In this document: one piece after another, positions 31,993-41,024 of the stretch
Numbering within the stretch: the stretch's first letter is position 1
Layout: each line of letters begins with the position of its first letter
Origin: Sulfitobacter sp043557345
Lineage (GTDB): Bacteria; Pseudomonadota; Alphaproteobacteria; Rhodobacterales; Rhodobacteraceae
Reading direction: 5' to 3'
DNA length: 64,000 nt
NCBI RefSeq assembly: GCF_043557345.1
Contig: NZ_JBIFFV010000001.1
Span: forward strand, 124,001 to 188,000
Translations under genes and position numbers: made by a program
The notes under the pieces: generated by a model
What the model was told of the DNA's origin: nothing
Databases searched by the model: none
The model's input: the letters and a program-made list of their open reading frames with translations, nothing else

Positions 31993-32868
31993 TTAATTCA
32001 TCAGACCCGCATGGCGCAGGGCCGCATCGACCAGTTCCTTGGTCGGGTCGGTCAGCTCCGTGAGCGGCAGGCGCACCTCGTCCGAGCAAAGGTCGAGACG
32101 CGACATGGCGTATTTCACGCCCACGAGCCCCGGCTCGGTAAAGATCGCCTTGTGCAGCGGCATCAGACGGTCCTGCAATTCAAGCGCCTTGGCATAGTCG
32201 CCCGCAAGGCAGGCGGCCTGCATCTGCGCCACAAGGCGCGGCGCGACATTGGCGGTGACCGAGATGCAGCCGACGCCGCCTTGGGCGTTGAACCCATGCG
32301 CCGTGGCGTCTTCGCCGGAGAGTTGGCAGAAATCCGGGCCGCAGGCGAGGCGCTGATCGCAGACGCGCGCCAGATCGCCGGTGGCGTCCTTGACGCCGAC
32401 GATGCGCGGCAACTGGGCCAGTTCGCCCATCGTTTCGGGCATCATATCCACCACCGAACGGCCGGGGATATTGTAGATGATGATCGGCAACTCGCAGCAG
32501 TCATGCACGGCGGTGAAATGCGCCACCAGCCCGCGCTGCGTCGGCTTGTTGTAATAGGGCGTCACCACCAACAGCGCATCCGCGCCGACTTTCTCGGCAT
32601 GGCGGGCAAGACGGATGCTTTCGACCGTGTTGTTCGACCCGGCGCCCGCGATGACCGGAATGCGGCCCGCGACGGCTTTGACCACCTCTTCGACGACGGT
32701 CTCATGCTCGGCATGGCTCAGCGTTGGGGATTCGCCGGTGGTGCCGACGGGGACAAGCCCGCTCGACCCTTCGCCGATGTGCCATTCGATAAGTTTCTTG
32801 AGCGTATCCAGATCCAGCGCGCCGTTGCGAAACGGCGTGACGAGGGCAGGCAGAGAGCCTTTGAACAT
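31993..32868 (-). CDS. dapA: 4-hydroxy-tetrahydrodipicolinate synthase
   Basis: DapA condenses pyruvate and aspartate semialdehyde in the lysine/diaminopimelate pathway. The 291-residue TIM-barrel protein has the Schiff-base lysine Lys160 in VGVKDATGD, the tyrosine in VVTPYYNKPTQRG, the GTTGESPTL loop and YNIPGRS. ATG at 32868 has GGAG seven bases upstream; a GTG six bases earlier is too close to that site. The gene is divergent from slt with a 124-bp gap. Confidence 0.95.
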   Translation of the reverse strand: MFKGSLPALVTPFRNGALDLDTLKKLIEWHIGEGSSGLVPVGTTGESPTLSHAEHETVVEEVVKAVAGRIPVIAGAGSNNTVESIRLARHAEKVGADALLVVTPYYNKPTQRGLVAHFTAVHDCCELPIIIYNIPGRSVVDMMPETMGELAQLPRIVGVKDATGDLARVCDQRLACGPDFCQLSGEDATAHGFNAQGGVGCISVTANVAPRLVAQMQAACLAGDYAKALELQDRLMPLHKAIFTEPGLVGVKYAMSRLDLCSDEVRLPLTELTDPTKELVDAALRHAGLMN

Positions 32869-32992
32869 GTGCACGCTCCTTAAGTGCTGGCCGGCGGAAA
32901 CCGGACTGGATGAGGGCTTTTGCGGGCGCTACGGTTTGATAAACGGTGCCCAAGCCATATGTTGCAAGGCTCTAGCCTCGGAGACGTAGGAA

Positions 32993-34957
32993 ATGCAAGC
33001 GATGACGCGCCTGATGGCGATCCTCATGAGTGTTTTTGTCCTGACCGTGCCTGCGGAGGCGCAGCGGCCACGGCCTTTGGGCTGGGCGATGGATGCGATG
33101 CGCAGCGGCAATTGGGACGCCGCCGCGGCACTGGCCGCCCGTGATGGGCAGGTCGCCGCCGATGTGATCGAATGGCACCGGCTGCGCGCCGGGCGGGGCA
33201 CCTATGCCGACGCGCGCGACTTCCTGAACCGCAGACCCGACTGGCCCGGTGAGGCATATCTGCGCAAACAGACCGAAGAAGCGGCCATCGAACAATCCGA
33301 AAGCGATATTCTGGAATTCTTCTCGGCCATGGCGCCACAGACCCCGCGCGGCGTGCTGGCCCATGCCGCGGCGCTGATCAACAGCGGCCAGCGCGGTGAG
33401 GCCGAGGCGAATCTCGTGTTGGCGTGGCGCACCATGCCGATGAACGCCACCAGTCAGGCGCTGTTTGTCGAAGCGCATGGCAGCCTATTGGCCCCGCATC
33501 ACGCGGCTCGGCTGGAAGAGATGCTCTGGCAGCGCGAACATTCCGAAGCGCGGCAGATGTTCGATCTGGTCTCAAGCGCCGATAAGGCGCTGGCCGAAAC
33601 CCGCATCGCCCTGCAAAAGCTGGAAAGCGACGTGAACGCCAAGATCGACGCGCTTCCTGCATCCAAATCCGATGCGCCGGGGTTGGCGCATGACCGCTTT
33701 GAATGGCGCATCCGCAAGGGGCTGCGCGAGGATGCCAAGGATTTGATGCTGGCGCGCTCGACCTCGGCTGCCGCTCTGGGCCAGCCCCCCAAATGGGCCA
33801 ACCGCCGCCGCGCCTTGGCGCGGGATGAAATGCGCAATGGCGATGCGCAGACGGCCTACCGGCTCGCGTCGCAGCATTTCCTGACCGATGGCTCGGACTA
33901 TGCCGATCTCGAATGGCTCTCCGGCTATATCGCGCTGCGGTTCTTGGGCGACCCCACCACCGCTCTGGGCCATTTCCAGAGCCACGACACTGCCGTGGAC
34001 TCCCCCATCAGCCAAGGCCGCGCAGGCTATTGGCAGGGCCGCGCGTTGGAGGCGATGGGCGATGCCGAAGGCGCGGCTCAAGCCTATGCCATGGGAGCCA
34101 AATACCAAACCTCCTTCTACGGGTTGCTGGCCGCCGAACGGGGCGGCATTCCCTTTGACGAAAAGCTCGCAGGCGCGGCACCTGATCAAGACTGGCGCAG
34201 CTCCCCGCTGGCCCGTGCGCCGCTGTTCGAGGCTGGATTGCTGCTTCAAGCCTCGGGCGAGCTTTCCACCGCCGAACGGTTCTGGACCCATTTGGCCGAG
34301 CAACTCGTCCCCGAAGACATCGCTCTGCTGGGGCAAGCCGCCATCGACGTGGGTCAGCCTCATATCGCGGTGATGATCGGCAAACGCGCGGCGCAGCGCG
34401 GGCTGGAGGTGCCCGCCCCCTATTATGCGCTGCACAGTCTGGTGGAGAAAGACCTGCCAATGGCGACCGAGATGACCCTCGCCATCGCGCGGCGTGAAAG
34501 CGAATTCGACCCCAATGTGCAAAGCGGCGTCGGCGCGCGGGGTTTGATGCAGATCATGCCGGCCACGGCGCGGGACGTGGCGCGCGATCTGGGCATCTCA
34601 GGCCAGCACACGACGGACCGGCTGACCGCCGACCCCGATTACAACGCGCGGCTCGGCGCGACCTATCTGTCGCAGATGGCCGGACTTTTGGACGGCAATG
34701 TCTCCATGATGTCGGCGGCCTATAACGCTGGCCCCAGCCGCCCGCGCCGCTGGATGTCGACCTATGGCGACCCGCGCAAAGGCGAGATCGACATCGTCGA
34801 TTGGATCGAAATGATCCCTTTTCGCGAGACGCAGAACTACGTCATGCGGGTGACCGAAAGCCTGCCGGTCTATCGCGCCCGTCTGGGCAAAGACCCGCTG
34901 CCGATCCCCTTTAGCGAAGAGTTAACCGGGTCGACGTTGAAGGCGTTCGCGCCATAG
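32993..34957 (+). CDS. slt: Soluble lytic murein transglycosylase (Slt70-like)
   Basis: A 654-residue exported enzyme that cleaves peptidoglycan to anhydro-muropeptides. It has a signal peptide (LMAILMSVFVLTVPAEA), a long helical superhelix domain, and a C-terminal goose-lysozyme-like SLT domain with catalytic Glu502 in ARRESEFDP, followed by GARGLMQIMPATA and MSAAYNAGPSR. The start could be 32993 or the ATG three codons later at 33002, since TAGGA lies very near the first. Its 3' end overlaps the convergent permease gene by 36 bp. Confidence 0.92.
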   Translation: MQAMTRLMAILMSVFVLTVPAEAQRPRPLGWAMDAMRSGNWDAAAALAARDGQVAADVIEWHRLRAGRGTYADARDFLNRRPDWPGEAYLRKQTEEAAIEQSESDILEFFSAMAPQTPRGVLAHAAALINSGQRGEAEANLVLAWRTMPMNATSQALFVEAHGSLLAPHHAARLEEMLWQREHSEARQMFDLVSSADKALAETRIALQKLESDVNAKIDALPASKSDAPGLAHDRFEWRIRKGLREDAKDLMLARSTSAAALGQPPKWANRRRALARDEMRNGDAQTAYRLASQHFLTDGSDYADLEWLSGYIALRFLGDPTTALGHFQSHDTAVDSPISQGRAGYWQGRALEAMGDAEGAAQAYAMGAKYQTSFYGLLAAERGGIPFDEKLAGAAPDQDWRSSPLARAPLFEAGLLLQASGELSTAERFWTHLAEQLVPEDIALLGQAAIDVGQPHIAVMIGKRAAQRGLEVPAPYYALHSLVEKDLPMATEMTLAIARRESEFDPNVQSGVGARGLMQIMPATARDVARDLGISGQHTTDRLTADPDYNARLGATYLSQMAGLLDGNVSMMSAAYNAGPSRPRRWMSTYGDPRKGEIDIVDWIEMIPFRETQNYVMRVTESLPVYRARLGKDPLPIPFSEELTGSTLKAFAP

Positions 34958-35800
34958 GGTGAACAGCCCCGCCGCCACGATCATGCCCGCGCCCAGCACC
35001 ACGCTGGGGCGCAGCACCTCGTTGAAGACCGACAGTCCGATGATCACGGTAAAGATCAGCTGCGTATAGGCAAAGGGCTGCACCGCGCTGGCCTCGGCCA
35101 CCTCGTAGCAGCGGATCAGCAGCCAATGGCCCGTGACCCCGGTGATGCAAAGCGTGCCCATCAACAGCCAGTTGCCCGGCGTCATCGGCTCCCAAAACCA
35201 GATGCCCACCGCCGTCATGACCGCCGCGCCGGTGACGCCGGTCCAAAAGAAACTCGTCGCCGTCGTGTCGCGCCGCGCGACATAGCGGGTCAGCAGGCCA
35301 TAGACCGCGAACATCGCCGCCCCAGCCAGCGGGATCGCGGCGGCCGGTTCCACCACCCGAAGCCCGGGTTGCAGGATCACCAGCACCCCGACAAAGCCCA
35401 CACCAATCGCCGCCCACCGCCGCCAGCCGACTTTCTCGCCCAAGATCGGACCAGAAAGCGCCGCCACCAGAAGCGGGTAGCAGGTAAAGACCGCATGGCT
35501 CTCGACCAGCCCCAGAATGGTGAAGCCCAGCACCATGGTGCAAATCTGCGCCGAAAGCAGCACGCCGCGCAGGATTTGCACCGCAGGCTGTGTCGTGGCG
35601 GCGGCGCGGCGGATGCCGCCCGCCTTGCGCAGCGCCAGTGCGATGACGAAGGCCGCGAAAAACCAATAGCGGATCATCACCACCATCAGCACGTTGTAAT
35701 TCTCGGCCAAATGGCGCGAGAGCCCGTCTTGAACGGCAAAGACCATCGTCGTGGCGATCATCAGCATGATGCCGAGCGGGATGTTGTTGGACTGGCTCAT
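34922..35800 (-). CDS. DMT superfamily (EamA) permease
   Basis: A 292-residue membrane protein with ten predicted segments in two EamA repeats; FAVQDGLSRHLAENYN in the first and FAVYGLLTRYVARR at the start of the second repeat are typical of the RhaT/RarD-like drug/metabolite transporter group. Substrate unknown. Its ATG overlaps the mnmD stop by 4 bp, so the permease is translated after the tRNA enzyme. The last 36 bp lie antisense to the end of slt. Confidence 0.86.
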   Translation of the reverse strand: MSQSNNIPLGIMLMIATTMVFAVQDGLSRHLAENYNVLMVVMIRYWFFAAFVIALALRKAGGIRRAAATTQPAVQILRGVLLSAQICTMVLGFTILGLVESHAVFTCYPLLVAALSGPILGEKVGWRRWAAIGVGFVGVLVILQPGLRVVEPAAAIPLAGAAMFAVYGLLTRYVARRDTTATSFFWTGVTGAAVMTAVGIWFWEPMTPGNWLLMGTLCITGVTGHWLLIRCYEVAEASAVQPFAYTQLIFTVIIGLSVFNEVLRPSVVLGAGMIVAAGLFTLWRERLQRRPG

Positions 35801-36471
35801 GCGGGCATCCGCGCGCGGGTCATATGGCGCTTGCGGCCATAGCCGGGGATGCGGGCAACCTCGAAACCGCCCGCGGCGAGCGCCCGGCGCACGAAGCCTG
35901 CGGCGGTATAGGTCGCCGCACTGCCGTCCGGTGCGGTATGGCGTGCCACCTCGGCCATCAGTTCATCGCCCCACAGTTCCGGGTTCTTGGCCGGTGAAAA
36001 CCCATCAAGGAACCAAGCATCGGCCAGACCCTGCCACGCAGGCAGGGTCTGGCGTGCGTCTCCGATGATGATCTCGGCCCGCAGGCCGGGCAGTTCCAAC
36101 ACGCCACCCGTGCCATCCCACGCCGCCGTCAGCGCATCGCGCCGCCCGTCGAGCGCGGGAAAAGCCGCATGGGCCTGCGCCATATCCTCAGGCCGCATCG
36201 GGTAGGCTTCGAAACTTGTAAAATGCAGCGGCCCGTCATGGCCCGCCCGCCTCCACGCATCCCAAGCCAGCAGCAGGTTCAGCCCGGTGCCAAAGCCAAG
36301 CTCGGCAATGTGAAAGCCGGGGCGAAACCGCTCGGGCAGATCATTGCCCGCCAGAAAGACATAGGCCGTCTCAGCCGCGCCATCCTCCAAGCTGAAGTAG
36401 GGGTCATCGAACTGGGTCGAGACGGGCACTTGGCCCGCGCGCCACGTGATTTGGGCATTCTGGTCTGGCAC
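35797..36471 (-). CDS. mnmD: tRNA 5-aminomethyl-2-thiouridine methyltransferase (MnmD, MnmC2-type)
   Basis: This 224-residue SAM methyltransferase matches the N-terminal half of E. coli MnmC, which methylates nm5s2U34 to mnm5s2U34. NAQITW near the start, VSTQFDDPYFS, AELGFGTGLN (SAM site) and WFLDGFSPAKNPELW are diagnostic. GTG at 36471 with AGGA six bases upstream is preferred to the GTG at 36510, which would add 13 residues. The partner oxidoreductase domain is not fused but is encoded by the divergent gene at 36535. Confidence 0.88.
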   Translation of the reverse strand: MPDQNAQITWRAGQVPVSTQFDDPYFSLEDGAAETAYVFLAGNDLPERFRPGFHIAELGFGTGLNLLLAWDAWRRAGHDGPLHFTSFEAYPMRPEDMAQAHAAFPALDGRRDALTAAWDGTGGVLELPGLRAEIIIGDARQTLPAWQGLADAWFLDGFSPAKNPELWGDELMAEVARHTAPDGSAATYTAAGFVRRALAAGGFEVARIPGYGRKRHMTRARMPA

Positions 36472-36534
36472 GGCACGTCCTGCTAGAGGGGGAAGAAGTC
36501 GCGCAGACACTGCGCAAGCTGGCGAGGAATGGCA

Positions 36535-37566
36535 ATGGTGGATGTAACCGTAAGAGGGGCCGGAATTTTTGGCCTATCTGTGGCTTGGGCCTGCGTCCGG
36601 CGCGGGGCGGCAGTGCGTGTGGTCGATCCGTCAGGACCGGCGGCGGGGGCGTCGGGCGGGATCGTGGGCGCGCTGGCGCCGCATGTGCCGGAAAATTGGA
36701 ACGCCAAGAAAGCCTTTCAACTGGAAAGCCTGCTCAGCGCCGAAGCCTTCTGGGCCGAGGTCGAGGCCGTGGGCGGTCGCGCGCCCGGCTATATCCGCAG
36801 CGGGCGGTTGCAGCCGGTGGCAGATGACGCAGCCCTCGCGCTGGCGCGGCAGCGGCAGGACACGGCAGCCGAGCTTTGGCAAGGCCGCGCCCGGTGGGAG
36901 CTGATCCGCGCCGAGGGCAGCGACTGGGCCCCGCAGAGCCCCACGGGCTGGCTGATCCGCGACACGCTAAGCGCCCTCGTCCACCCGCACCAGGCCTGTG
37001 CGGCACTGGTCGCGGCGCTGGCGGCCAAAGGCGTTGAGATCGTGGCCGAGGCGCCCGAGAAGGGTCTGACCCTCTGGGCCACTGGGGTCGCGGGGCTGGA
37101 GGCGCTGAATGCGGGCCATCCGCGTTTGGTCGGCGCGGGCATCAAAGGGCAAGCCGCGCTCTTGCGGCTGGACCGGAGCGGCGCGGCGCAGCTTTTTGCC
37201 GATGGGGTCCATGTGATCCCGCATCTGGATGGCACGGTGGCTGTGGGCGGCACCACTGAGCGAGAATATGACAGCCCTGACGGCACCGATGCACAGCTCG
37301 ACACGGTGATCGCCAAGGCCCGCGCGGCGGTGCCCACGTTGCAAGACGCGCCGATCGTCGAACGCTGGGCCGGGCTGCGCCCGCGCAGCCGCAGCCGCGC
37401 GCCAATGCTGGGGCCGTGGCCGGGCAAGCCGGGGCATTACATCGCCAACGGCGGCTTCAAAATCGGCTTCGGCATGGCCCCGAAAGTGGCAGGGGTGATG
37501 GCCGATCTTCTGCTCGAAGGGCGCGATGCCATCCCCGAGGGTTTCAGGGTCGAGGACAACCTTTAG
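36535..37566 (+). CDS. FAD-dependent oxidoreductase, MnmC1-like
   Basis: A 343-residue DAO-family protein. The FAD motif RGAGIFGLSVAWACVRRG is followed by GASGGIVGALAPHVPE, which matches the start of the C-terminal oxidoreductase half of E. coli MnmC, and by ANGGFKIGFGMAPKVA at the C terminus. It would remove the carboxymethyl group of cmnm5s2U34 to give nm5s2U34, the substrate of the divergently encoded MnmD. The ATG at 36535 lies six bases after GAGGA; the ATG at 36529 abuts that site. Divergent starts are only 63 bp apart. A glycine oxidase-like role is the alternative. Confidence 0.82.
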   Translation: MVDVTVRGAGIFGLSVAWACVRRGAAVRVVDPSGPAAGASGGIVGALAPHVPENWNAKKAFQLESLLSAEAFWAEVEAVGGRAPGYIRSGRLQPVADDAALALARQRQDTAAELWQGRARWELIRAEGSDWAPQSPTGWLIRDTLSALVHPHQACAALVAALAAKGVEIVAEAPEKGLTLWATGVAGLEALNAGHPRLVGAGIKGQAALLRLDRSGAAQLFADGVHVIPHLDGTVAVGGTTEREYDSPDGTDAQLDTVIAKARAAVPTLQDAPIVERWAGLRPRSRSRAPMLGPWPGKPGHYIANGGFKIGFGMAPKVAGVMADLLLEGRDAIPEGFRVEDNL

Positions 37567-37576
37567 GCCAACAAAA

Positions 37577-37599
37577 AACCCCGGCCAGTGGCCGGGGTT
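37577..37599. terminator. Bidirectional terminator between FAD enzyme and OmpA-like genes
   Basis: AACCCCGGCC (37577-37586) pairs perfectly with GGCCGGGGTT (37590-37599), loop AGT. The minus strand carries TTTTTT after the stem, so it best serves the OmpA-like gene. Confidence 0.9.
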
Positions 37600-37622
37600 C
37601 TCTGTCACTCGCAACGTGCGGT

Positions 37623-38279
37623 TTAGCGCGCGTTGGGCAGGATCACGATCTCGACCCGGCGGTTTTGCGCTTTGCCGGCGGCGCTCAGGTTGCTTGCCAC
37701 GGGCTGGCTTTCGCCACGGCCGAATGTCTGCAAACGCTGCTGCGGCACGCCGTTGGACAGAAGGATGTTGCCCACGGCCTGCGCGCGACGCTCGGAAAGC
37801 TGCTGGTTATAGGCCGCTTCGCCATCGCTGTCGGTGTGGCCGACGACTTGCAGGGTGGAGCTCTGATAGATGTTCACGTTCTGCGCCAACGCGGCCAGAT
37901 CGTCGCGCAGGGCGGGCGATACGCTGGTGCTGTCGGTCGCAAAGAGGATATCTTGCGGCAGGGTTACGATCAGACGGTCGCCGGTGTTGGTGATCACCAC
38001 ACGGCTGTCCATCGCGGCGCGCAGCTCGGCCTCTTGTTTATCGAGCGAATAGCCGACGCCTGCACCGATGGTGCCGCCGATCAAAGCGCCCTTCAGCGCG
38101 CCTTTGCCGTCACCTTCGGAAATCGCACCGGCAAGGGCCCCGACGCCCGCACCGATCAAAGCGCCATTCTTGGTCCGCTGGTTGGGATCGCCATTGCCGG
38201 GTTGCATCGGCTGCGTACAGGCACCCAGTGTCATCGCGCCAGCCAGAGCGGCGGCCAAAGTCATCTTCGAAGAAATCAT
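37623..38279 (-). CDS. OmpA family lipoprotein with Gly-zipper
   Basis: A 218-residue lipoprotein (signal MISSKMTLAAALAGAMTLGAC, lipobox LGAC). A glycine-zipper segment (NGALIGAGVGALAGAI and GALIGGTIGAGVGYSLD) precedes a C-terminal OmpA/MotB peptidoglycan-binding domain with HTDSDGEAAYNQQLSERRA and a terminal NRRVEIVI. It probably ties the outer membrane to peptidoglycan, like YiaD-type proteins. A start at 38294 (MKAVDM...) is possible; neither has a strong ribosome site. The frame is open far upstream, but those codons are antisense to another gene. Confidence 0.88.
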   Translation of the reverse strand: MISSKMTLAAALAGAMTLGACTQPMQPGNGDPNQRTKNGALIGAGVGALAGAISEGDGKGALKGALIGGTIGAGVGYSLDKQEAELRAAMDSRVVITNTGDRLIVTLPQDILFATDSTSVSPALRDDLAALAQNVNIYQSSTLQVVGHTDSDGEAAYNQQLSERRAQAVGNILLSNGVPQQRLQTFGRGESQPVASNLSAAGKAQNRRVEIVILPNAR

Positions 38280-38377
38280 GTCTACTGCCTTCATCTTTGC
38301 GGCCCCGTTCGGGCGGGGCATCTTGACGTGAACGCAATATAGGCACGCAAAGTTCCCACGAACATTACATATAACCG

Positions 38378-39280
38378 TTATTCGGCAGAAACCCGCCCAG
38401 AGGGAGCCGTTTGCGCCTCTGCCCGCGCCGCCTCGAAGGCGAGCATGGCGCGTTTCACCGGCAAGCCCCAGTGGTAGCCGCCCAAGCCCCCGCTTTTGCG
38501 CAGCGCCCGGTGACAGGGGATCAGCCAACTCACCGGATTGCGCCCAACTGCCGTGCCCACGGCACGCACGGCGCGGGGGCTGCCGATGCTCTGTGCGATT
38601 TCGGAATAGGTGGTCACCTGCCCCGAGGGAATGCTCAGCAACGCCTCCCAGACCTTGATCTGAAACGGCGCACCGATGAGGTAGAGCGGCGCCTTCGTCT
38701 CGGGGTCTTTCCGCCGCCCAAAGGCCGCGTCGACCCATGCCTGCAACCGCGCGGGGGCCTCCACGAAATCGGCGAGCGGCCAGCGGCCACAAAGATCCGC
38801 CATCGCCGCATCCTCCCCCACTTCCGACGACAGCGCGAGCCCGCAGATGCCCTTGTCGGTGCCCATCACCAGTGTCGGACCGAAGGGGCTGTCGAACCGG
38901 CCCCAATAGATCGTCAGCCCCGCCCCCTTGCGGGCAAACTCACCGGGGCTCATCGCCTCCCAGCGCAGGAAGAGGTCATGTAACCGCCCGCCACCCGAGA
39001 GCCCCAGTTCATGCGCCGCCGCCAGCGTGGTGAAACGGTCGCGCAGCATGACCTTGGCCTGATCCAGCATCAGATACTGCTGGTAACGCTTGGGCGAGAC
39101 CCCCACCCAGCGCGAGAACAGCCGTTGGAAATGGGCGGCGGACATGCCCATTTCGCCCGCGATCCAATCGAGTTGCTTGGGGTCTTCGGCCTCGTCGATC
39201 AGGGCGATGGCGCGGCGCATCACCTGATAGTGGTATCCCTGATCTTCGGGCGCGGGAGAGAGTTTTGCGATCTGTGTCAT
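38378..39280 (-). CDS. Ada-like protein: AraC-type HTH fused to O6-alkylguanine-DNA alkyltransferase
   Basis: A 300-residue protein with an AraC-type DNA-binding domain (about residues 20-115, MSAAHFQRLFSRWVGVSPKRY) and a C-terminal alkyltransferase domain with acceptor Cys256 in WLIPCHRAL and the asparagine-hinge region before it. It lacks the N-terminal four-cysteine phosphotriester domain of E. coli Ada, so methyl-phosphotriester sensing cannot work as there. It likely repairs O6-methylguanine and may regulate genes through the alkylated form. It is divergent from nth, another DNA repair gene, with 111 bp between. Confidence 0.9.
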   Translation of the reverse strand: MTQIAKLSPAPEDQGYHYQVMRRAIALIDEAEDPKQLDWIAGEMGMSAAHFQRLFSRWVGVSPKRYQQYLMLDQAKVMLRDRFTTLAAAHELGLSGGGRLHDLFLRWEAMSPGEFARKGAGLTIYWGRFDSPFGPTLVMGTDKGICGLALSSEVGEDAAMADLCGRWPLADFVEAPARLQAWVDAAFGRRKDPETKAPLYLIGAPFQIKVWEALLSIPSGQVTTYSEIAQSIGSPRAVRAVGTAVGRNPVSWLIPCHRALRKSGGLGGYHWGLPVKRAMLAFEAARAEAQTAPSGRVSAE

Positions 39281-39391
39281 GCCGCAAGATTAGCCGCGCC
39301 CCTGCCCCCGCGCGACCCGTTTCTTGCGCCATCGCAGCCCAAGCCCCGCCGCCGCTTGCCCTGCCGCGCCATTCATCGCATACCCTGAGCC

Positions 39392-40036
39392 ATGGCCCGC
39401 CAACTTGATTATCATACCATCCGCGAGATCTTTGCACGTTTGCAACAGGCCGAGCCTGAGCCCGAGGGCGAGTTGGAACATGTGAATGTCTATACGCTTG
39501 TCGTCGCCGTGGCGCTGAGCGCGCAATCGACCGACGCGGGCGTCAATAAGGCGACGCGCGAGCTGTTCAAGATTGCCGACACGCCGCAAAAGATGCTCGA
39601 TCTGGGGCTTGAGGGGCTGATTGACCATATCAAGACCATCGGCCTCTACCGTCAGAAGGCCAAGAACGTCATCAAGCTGAGCCAAATCCTTGTGGATGAC
39701 TATGGCGGCGAGGTGCCGAACTCCCGCGCCGCGCTGCAATCGCTTCCGGGCGTGGGGCGCAAAACGGCGAATGTGGTGCTCAATATGTGGTGGGGCCAGC
39801 CCGCGCAGGCGGTGGACACGCATATCTTCCGCGTCGGCAACCGCACCGGGATCGCACCGGGCAAGACGGTCGACGCGGTCGAGCGCGCTATCGAAGACAA
39901 CATCCCCGCAGACTTCCAGCGCCATGCCCATCACTGGCTGATCCTGCATGGCCGCTATCATTGCAAAGCCCGCAAACCGCTGTGCCGCACCTGTATCATC
40001 CGTGACCTGTGCCAATACGAGGACAAGACAGAATGA
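39392..40036 (+). CDS. nth: Endonuclease III
   Basis: Nth removes oxidised pyrimidines and nicks at abasic sites. The 214-residue protein has the helix-hairpin-helix with catalytic lysine in SLPGVGRKTANVVL, the catalytic aspartate in AVDTHIFRVGNR, and the C-terminal [4Fe-4S] loop Cx6Cx2Cx5C (CKARKPLCRTCIIRDLC). Its TGA overlaps the ATG of the kinase gene (ATGA). The neighbouring minus-strand alkyltransferase makes this a small DNA-repair locus. Confidence 0.96.
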   Translation: MARQLDYHTIREIFARLQQAEPEPEGELEHVNVYTLVVAVALSAQSTDAGVNKATRELFKIADTPQKMLDLGLEGLIDHIKTIGLYRQKAKNVIKLSQILVDDYGGEVPNSRAALQSLPGVGRKTANVVLNMWWGQPAQAVDTHIFRVGNRTGIAPGKTVDAVERAIEDNIPADFQRHAHHWLILHGRYHCKARKPLCRTCIIRDLCQYEDKTE

Positions 40037-41022
40037 CCCAATACGAAGTGGTTGGCATCGGCAACGCCGTCGTCGACGTGATCTCCCATGCTGATGACAA
40101 TTTCCTTGCCGAGAACGGCATCGAAAAAGGCATCATGCAGTTGATCGAACGTGACCGCGCCGAAGACCTCTATGCCGCGATGCAAGACCGGGTGCAGACG
40201 CCGGGCGGCTCGGTCGCCAATACGGTCGCGGGCGCGGGCGCGCTGGGCCTTAAGACCGCCTTTATCGGGCGGGTGCGCGATGATGAGTTGGGCCAGTTCT
40301 ATGCCAAGGCGATGACCGATATCGGGATCGACTTCGTCAATGCCCCCGTGGCCGAGGGGGAGAACCCAACCTCGCGCTGCATGATCTTCGTCACCCCCGA
40401 TGGGGAGCGGTCGCTGAACACCTACCTCGGCATCTCGACCGGGCTGACCTCGGCAGACTTGCCGCAGGCAGTGACGGAGAAGGCCAAGCTGATGTTCCTC
40501 GAAGGCTACCTCTTCGACCACGCGGCGGGCAAAACCGCCTTTCGCGAGGCTGCCCGGGCCGCGACGGCAGGCGGCGGCATGGCGGGTATCGCCATCTCGG
40601 ACCCCTTCTGCGTGGAGCGTCACCGCGACGACTTCCTCGCGCTGATCGAAAACGATCTAGGCTATGTCATCGGCAAAGAAGCCGAGATTCGCGCCCTCTG
40701 GGAAACCGACGATACCGAAGCGGCACTGGCCAAAACCGCCGAGATTTGCCCGCTGGTGGTCTGCACCCGGTCAGGCGACGGGGTCACATTGGTCCGGGGC
40801 GCGGAACGGGTCGACGTGCCGGTCGAAAAGGTCGTGCCGGTGGATGCCACGGGCGCGGGCGATCAATTCGCGGCGGGCTTCCTCTATGGCCTCGCCACGG
40901 GCCGCGATCTTGAGACCTGTGGCCGCATGGGCAACATTTGCGCGGGCGAGGTGATCCGCCACATCGGCCCCCGCCCCCAGACTGACATCATGGCCCTGTT
41001 CAAGGCCGAAGGGCTGGTCTGA
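40033..41022 (+). CDS. PfkB family kinase, probable adenosine kinase
   Basis: A 329-residue ribokinase-family protein. The N-terminal VVGIGNAVVDVI, the TPGGSVANTVAGAGALG glycine pair and the catalytic VDATGAGDQFAAGFL near residue 280 are family signatures. The overall pattern fits bacterial adenosine kinases rather than ribokinases or fructokinases, so it most likely phosphorylates adenosine in purine salvage. It overlaps nth by 4 bp and is followed after 2 bp by a GNAT gene. Substrate assignment rests on recall. Confidence 0.82.
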   Translation: MTQYEVVGIGNAVVDVISHADDNFLAENGIEKGIMQLIERDRAEDLYAAMQDRVQTPGGSVANTVAGAGALGLKTAFIGRVRDDELGQFYAKAMTDIGIDFVNAPVAEGENPTSRCMIFVTPDGERSLNTYLGISTGLTSADLPQAVTEKAKLMFLEGYLFDHAAGKTAFREAARAATAGGGMAGIAISDPFCVERHRDDFLALIENDLGYVIGKEAEIRALWETDDTEAALAKTAEICPLVVCTRSGDGVTLVRGAERVDVPVEKVVPVDATGAGDQFAAGFLYGLATGRDLETCGRMGNICAGEVIRHIGPRPQTDIMALFKAEGLV

Positions 41023-41024
41023 CC

